This document shows, piece after piece, positions 59,462-64,000 of a stretch of 64,000 nt of DNA. The first letter of the stretch is position 1, and every line of letters starts with the position of its first letter. The stretch is from Polytrichum commune (taxonomy: Eukaryota > Streptophyta > Polytrichopsida > Polytrichales > Polytrichaceae), in assembly GCA_950295325.1 (NCBI GenBank), contig OX485809.1:38843081-38907080 (forward strand), given 5' to 3'. A program made the translations under genes and the position numbers. The notes below the pieces were generated by a model. That model was not told the origin of the DNA, searched no databases, and was given only the letters and a program-made list of their open reading frames with translations.

Positions 59462-61732
59462 AGGGAGTTGAAGAAGTTTCATCATGTTCAAATCCATACT
59501 TATTTACTTTCTTCGAGGTCAGTTGTGTATTTAATAGTTGAGCTGTATCCTCCATTCTTAAGGTATACATGCCTTTATCCCAATTTTATGTCACCATATG
59601 CTAGCACTAATTTGTTAGTACACGATGGCTCATGTGTAGGATGAAGTGATTTGAGTTGTGAATTGGTAGAACCAGAAGTTCTTGCAGGATGTAATTGCCA
59701 ACCCCCTTGTGGTGAAAGAGGCTCTTAGATGTAATGCCTACCCACATCTGGCGGCATCCCTCTCTTCAATAGCAGCCCCTCAAACGTGACATTCAAATAC
59801 TCCGTCCCCAAGTTGGGCAAAGTGCAACTTGGTTGTTGTTGAGGTCATTTGTGCACCTGCTCCATTGCATCAAGAGCAGGGGTAATGTTGTGGAAGAGGT
59901 CGAAATAATTTTTGATTTATTGGAGGAACTTTTATTGAGCTCCATTTTGAGCACAGGTCCATTTGCAGATATTGATTCCTTTGGACTGGTTGTTGTGAAA
60001 TTGCAAGATAATGTAGACAACTTTTTCTGTTGATTTTATAAGGATGTGTGCACTTGATGGTGTTGGTGGGCTACATCCTGTTGCAACCTTGGATATCTTT
60101 TCAAATCTCTAGTTATGGAGTCTTGGGTATTGTTGTTATTTGCTATGGAGTTGATAACAATTTTCCCATTTATGGAGTTCATAACCAATGGAACTGTTTT
60201 TAATACACAAGTTATTGCAGGTGAGTGTTAATTACTTTTGGCATTCGTGTATTGTGAGTGTCATAGATTCCACTTCTTAGAAACCAAGGCTTTCGTAAAT
60301 GTCACTCCACAACTCCAGGCTTGACATAAATTCCAGACTTACACAAGTATCAGTTGGCATGTCCTCTGTTTAAATTCTCTGCAGTTCCATATTTGGCTAC
60401 CTGCTTTCCTGGACACAGAAACTTGGTTCGTTACACAGTTTGCTTGTAAATGTTATTCCCAAACTGGTTGTGACTTCTGTGGACAAGGATATCAAGTGCA
60501 GGATTTCTGGAATTGAACATGAGTGCAAATTAAAGTTGCTGGGCATTGTGTCTTCCGACTTATCATCTATCTCTCACATGGTGATTCCACATATAATTTT
60601 TTTCGTAGAGGATGACTCCTACTCCACTAGGACTCAAATTCACCACATGTTGCTGGCTCCTTATTGGACCAAATTGGAGCTCCTCTACATAGAGTTCATT
60701 GTAGGCAACCAAAGTTGGAATTGATGAAAGCTACCTGAAAAGTACTCGAATCTCTCAACAGTAGCTTAGGGGTCCTCACATCGAGGAACTGATGCCAACA
60801 GGTATCCTGAATCCTGAACTGTCTATTTCTCACCTAACACCTCTAAGTTTAGCACCACGGGCTTCAAGCTTCCTGCATCCCAGTACACAGTTGTCCTGGA
60901 AACACCTGGATAGAATTTTCTACTTTCCCATGTGTATATGGGCGTCAATGTAATGATTAAAGTACGTATTGTAGTAAGCAACATCTCAACTGAGGGAGGA
61001 TCAAAACTATAAGAATTAAGGGAATCTTATGTGAATCCTTATTTAAGCATCATGTGATAGACTCAGGTCTCAAAAACAAACTCTCAAGGAAGATTTAGTT
61101 GTGGGTCAAGGAGAGAGGATTCACGAGTTTGAGTGAATGAACCATCCCTAGAAATTAGAATTGACATCACCCTCACTCCATTCTTCCATCAAACCAAGTT
61201 GATTTCACCCTCTTGCTATTTGAAGTCTAGAAAAGGACCTGTGATTAGGCTGCACAAGTTACATACAGCAATGCCTACCGGTAAACTGCCTTTGTGGCTA
61301 TCTGGATCCCTAACACTTAAGGGGTTTAGGCCCTCCAAAGAGCTAATCATAGACCACTAACTAACTATGATACCAGAAACAGATTTGAAGCCGGCCATCA
61401 TGAGCAGGCCAGAATGACGGTACGCAGACTAGCGTTCACACATAACATGCAAAACGCGGGAAAAGGACACAAGGAAGCTCAATGCCGAGTCTGCAGCGTC
61501 CAACTCTAGCTCCGACGCGAGCATCACAGATGTAGATATGAGGCAAAGTTTGGGAGGTCGGACCATATTGGGCCCTGCTGAGCACATCATGCACCATGTA
61601 CGCAAGGAAAACGCAGCTATCTGGGAAGGAATACAAAAATTGTATAATATATCTCTACATGGGTAGGTAGCCCTGAAGAATTCACGCACGTTTTGGAAAT
61701 TAAAGGTTCAGGTTATTAGAGAGCGAGGGGTG
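59462..61732. other. Intergenic spacer
   Basis: No supported gene. Short frames (for example 60440-60724 +) lack domains. On the minus strand TGGTATCATAG near 61366 resembles an LTR-retrotransposon primer-binding site complementary to initiator tRNA-Met, but no LTR or pol was found beside it. Confidence 0.4.
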
Positions 61733-63798
61733 ATGGCGAAGTTGGCTATGGCTCGATCACGTGCAGTGATTGTTGCACTTGCATTGCTGTTTGTGCAGCT
61801 CCAAGTTAGAGATGTGGACGCTTGGGCAGCTGATGGCCACCACATCACTTGCCTCATTGCCGAGGTATATGGTTCTCTCTCTCTCTCTCAAAAACACATT
61901 AATGGCAATCTGGATGTATATATAGTGACAAAAAAGACACATAAACCCTTGAAAGCTATAATTAGCTCCAATCTGCAACACTCAACACTCTGATGTGGGC
62001 TGCTATCGAGCCAAGTCCAAGACCATAATATCAGTCACTTTTATCACGTGCACTTCATTTCATAATCGTTTCCATCCAGCAAGTATTGACCCCCTGTGCG
62101 TACTTTGCTGTACGAGATGTATATATAGTGACACAAAAGACACATAACTTTTGAAAGCTATAATCTGCTCCAATCTGCAACACCTACTACTCTGATGTGC
62201 GCTGCTAATCGAGCCAAGTCCAAATCTATAACATCAGTCGCTTCTGTCATGTGCACTTCATTCCATAATTGTTTTTCATCCAGCAAGTGTTGATTCCCTG
62301 TGCAGACTTTGTTGTACGAGGAGACGGTGAAGGCAGTGACAGCATTGCTTCCGAATTATGTACAAGGTAACTTGGCCAGCTTATGCACATGGCCGGATGA
62401 CGTGCGTTGGCAATACAAGTACCGGTGGAGCAAAGAGCTTCACTATGTCGACACACCCGATTTCCTCTGCCGCTATGACTACAATCGTAAGCTTCTTCAA
62501 GACACACAACATGACCAGCTTCTCTTGATGAATTAATACACGAGGAGTTTTACGTCAATTAGGAGGTGTAAGAGTTGAGTTTATCAAACTACTTCACTAC
62601 GAATCAGACAGACTGAGTATAGGTATGCATTACAAGCTCCCAAATACATGTTTGTTGTGACTATGGATGATTGATCTGTTGCAGGGGATTGCCACAGTTC
62701 CGAAGGCATCAGAGATGTGTGTGTTGCAGGGGCCATTAATAATTTTACGGGACAGTTGCAAGCTTACGCCAAGAATCACCTTCAAACTGAGAGTACAATC
62801 CGATCATCTCCCCTAGCCTCCCACCCAAGCACTAAGAGAATCATCGTAGCTTTGTTTCGTGAATCACAGACCCCCGGCCGATCATCATTCATGTGCATTA
62901 TTCATCACTGCTTTCCACTTTTTTGATTGCCTCGTGAATTTCTGGCTGTCTGAAAATTATTGATGGAGGTTTGCAACGGCGTTGGGTTTGGATCGGTGCA
63001 GACAACATGACCGAAGCACTCCTCTTTCTTTCCCACTTCATCGGTGACATTCATCAGGTATCCAAATAGACTTTCTAATTGATTTCAAACTCTTATAAGG
63101 TAGATGGGTCTTAAATGGTTACTTTTTCCCACTCCCACTAGGATATGAAACATGCGATGGTTAGTAATGAAATACTTAGCAAATCCAAATCGAGACCGCA
63201 GCCGCTTTCCTCATGATTTTGAAAGCTCATGAATATCATATTCATTATCAAAGTGAAGATTCTCATGCCCATCAAGTGGTCATGTAGATCCCCCAATTAC
63301 GTTGACTCTTGAGCCTAGAATAGTTAGCATATTTTGAGCACGTAGTCAAATTTTGTTTAAACACGCCGTTTTGGTATCCGTTCTTGGAGCCACACCTAAT
63401 CACATACCACTCAAATATAGGTGAACCCAATCAAGTTAAGTAATCAAATCAAGCACGTCTACCTTATCTCCATATTCACAAAGCTCAAGTCTTGTTTCAC
63501 ATCCAAATATTGGAAGTGCAGATTCTTACAGCTTCACAAAGTGCTGGAATTACTGAGAGTTAGTTCAAGAGGTTGTGAAACGGTACAAAAAGAGAATCTT
63601 GGAAACCATCTTCAAGTCCCCGGTGTATGATGATATGTATAATCTTGTCAAGATCAAATGATGAATATGGATGAGAGAGGAAATTGAGCTGATTACAGCT
63701 GTTTACTGGCGCAGCCACTACATACAGGATTCATATCAGACGCAGGAGGGAACAACATCACTGTGCATTGGTACAACCGTCGAAGCAACCTACACCAC
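61733..63798 (+). CDS. S1/P1-type nuclease, 5' five exons (gene continues beyond window)
   Basis: Exons: 61733-61864, 62306-62486, 62685-62792, 63002-63057, 63715-63798, all in phase; the last ends at a GT donor and the gene runs off the window. Plant S1/P1 (bifunctional) nucleases are secreted Zn-dependent enzymes that cut single-stranded DNA and RNA in senescence and cell death. A signal peptide (hydrophobic VIVALALLFVQLQV) ends before the mature Trp in DAWAADGHHITCLIAE, where Trp and His are zinc ligands. CTWPDDVRW supplies the Asp ligand, LHYVDTP a His ligand, and NMTEALLFLSHFIGDIHQPLH the HxxxDxH block. RDCHSSEGIRDVCVAGAI carries family cysteines. The chosen ATG is 61733. Intron 1 contains a 203-bp duplication of its own 3' end. 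Confidence 0.93.
61913..62321 (+). repeat. 203-bp tandem duplication covering an intron 3' end and exon start
   Basis: Copy 1 (61913-62115) and copy 2 (62116-62321) both begin GATGTATATATAGTGACA and end CCCTGTGC--ACTTTG(C/T)TGTACGAG. The end of copy 2 is the real acceptor and first codons of nuclease exon 2; copy 1 has a decayed acceptor (GCGT in place of GCAG). Confidence 0.88.
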
Positions 63799-64000
63799 GT
63801 ACGTCCAATGACTTGTCCAATTAAGACTCTCATATTTCAATTGGCCTTTCAATCTTCACTATTCTCATCTATTTATGAAGGTTGTGTTTAATGTTCATTA
63901 GTTTGAATACAGTGACTCCTGTGAGGTTTCTGTGACCTTCGTCAAGGATGTATTGCATAATATATCAAAGTGAAATACTGTCAAACATCTAAGAGGTGAA
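63799..64000 (+). other. Intron of the S1/P1 nuclease gene, cut by window end
   Basis: Sequence after the GTACGT donor; no further exon of the nuclease was recognised before base 64000. Confidence 0.6.

Noticed and set aside
61355-61380. LTR retrotransposon at a TGGTATCATAG primer-site-like motif (minus strand)
   Set aside because: A single short motif without LTR, gag or pol nearby.

Overview
The window is nuclear DNA of a land plant. The evidence is spliced genes with GT-AG (and two apparent GC-AG) introns, plant-type gene families, and plant transposon classes (Ty3/gypsy, PIF/Harbinger, a Stowaway MITE). The exact lineage cannot be fixed from the sequence alone. The divergent PGK and the CLC-6/7-like channel make a non-flowering plant plausible, but that is an inference.

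Layout. 1-5.2 kb holds the 3' exon of a PI-PLC X-domain gene (+) converging on an eight-exon phosphoglycerate-kinase-like gene (-). 5.2-12 kb is AT-rich, gene-poor DNA with a GC-rich motif array, a 415-bp TIR element and a trihelix gene fossil. About 12.8-21.6 kb (-) is a decayed Ty3/gypsy retrotransposon. Its polyprotein carries, besides Gag, protease, RT/RNase H and integrase, a cytosine-C5 DNA-methyltransferase-like domain and a C-terminal PHD finger. It is split by a nested 1.6-kb TIR transposon. 22-23 kb has short tandem repeats and a tRNA-derived SINE-like unit. 25.4-35.4 kb (+) is a 23-exon CLC channel/antiporter gene (873 aa), followed by tandem repeats. 36.9-45.7 kb is an 8.8-kb PIF/Harbinger element with TTA target duplication, a DDE transposase (-) and a trihelix partner gene (+) that is broken by an 803-bp solo LTR containing a hairpin array. 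46.5-50.7 kb has a tandem-repeat leader and a seven-exon LRR (RNI-like) gene. 50.7-57.3 kb is AT-rich with hairpins, a 594-bp MITE and tandem repeats. 58-59.5 kb is a two-exon gene for a small uncharacterised protein. 61.7 kb to the end is the 5' half of an S1/P1 nuclease gene.

The host genes are unrelated housekeeping, transport and nuclease functions and do not form a pathway. The two large transposons are the accessory content. In the retrotransposon, Gag-protease-methyltransferase and RT-integrase-PHD lie in one frame, separated by a UAG in a TMV-type readthrough context (UAG CAA UUA). This suggests that one long translation product brought a DNA-methylation enzyme and a chromatin reader together with the integration machinery. 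This copy is inactive: it has further UAG stops, a gag frameshift, a methyltransferase lacking its catalytic block, and the nested insertion. Exon structures were derived by reading splice sites and checking phase; for every complete gene the exon lengths sum to a multiple of three.
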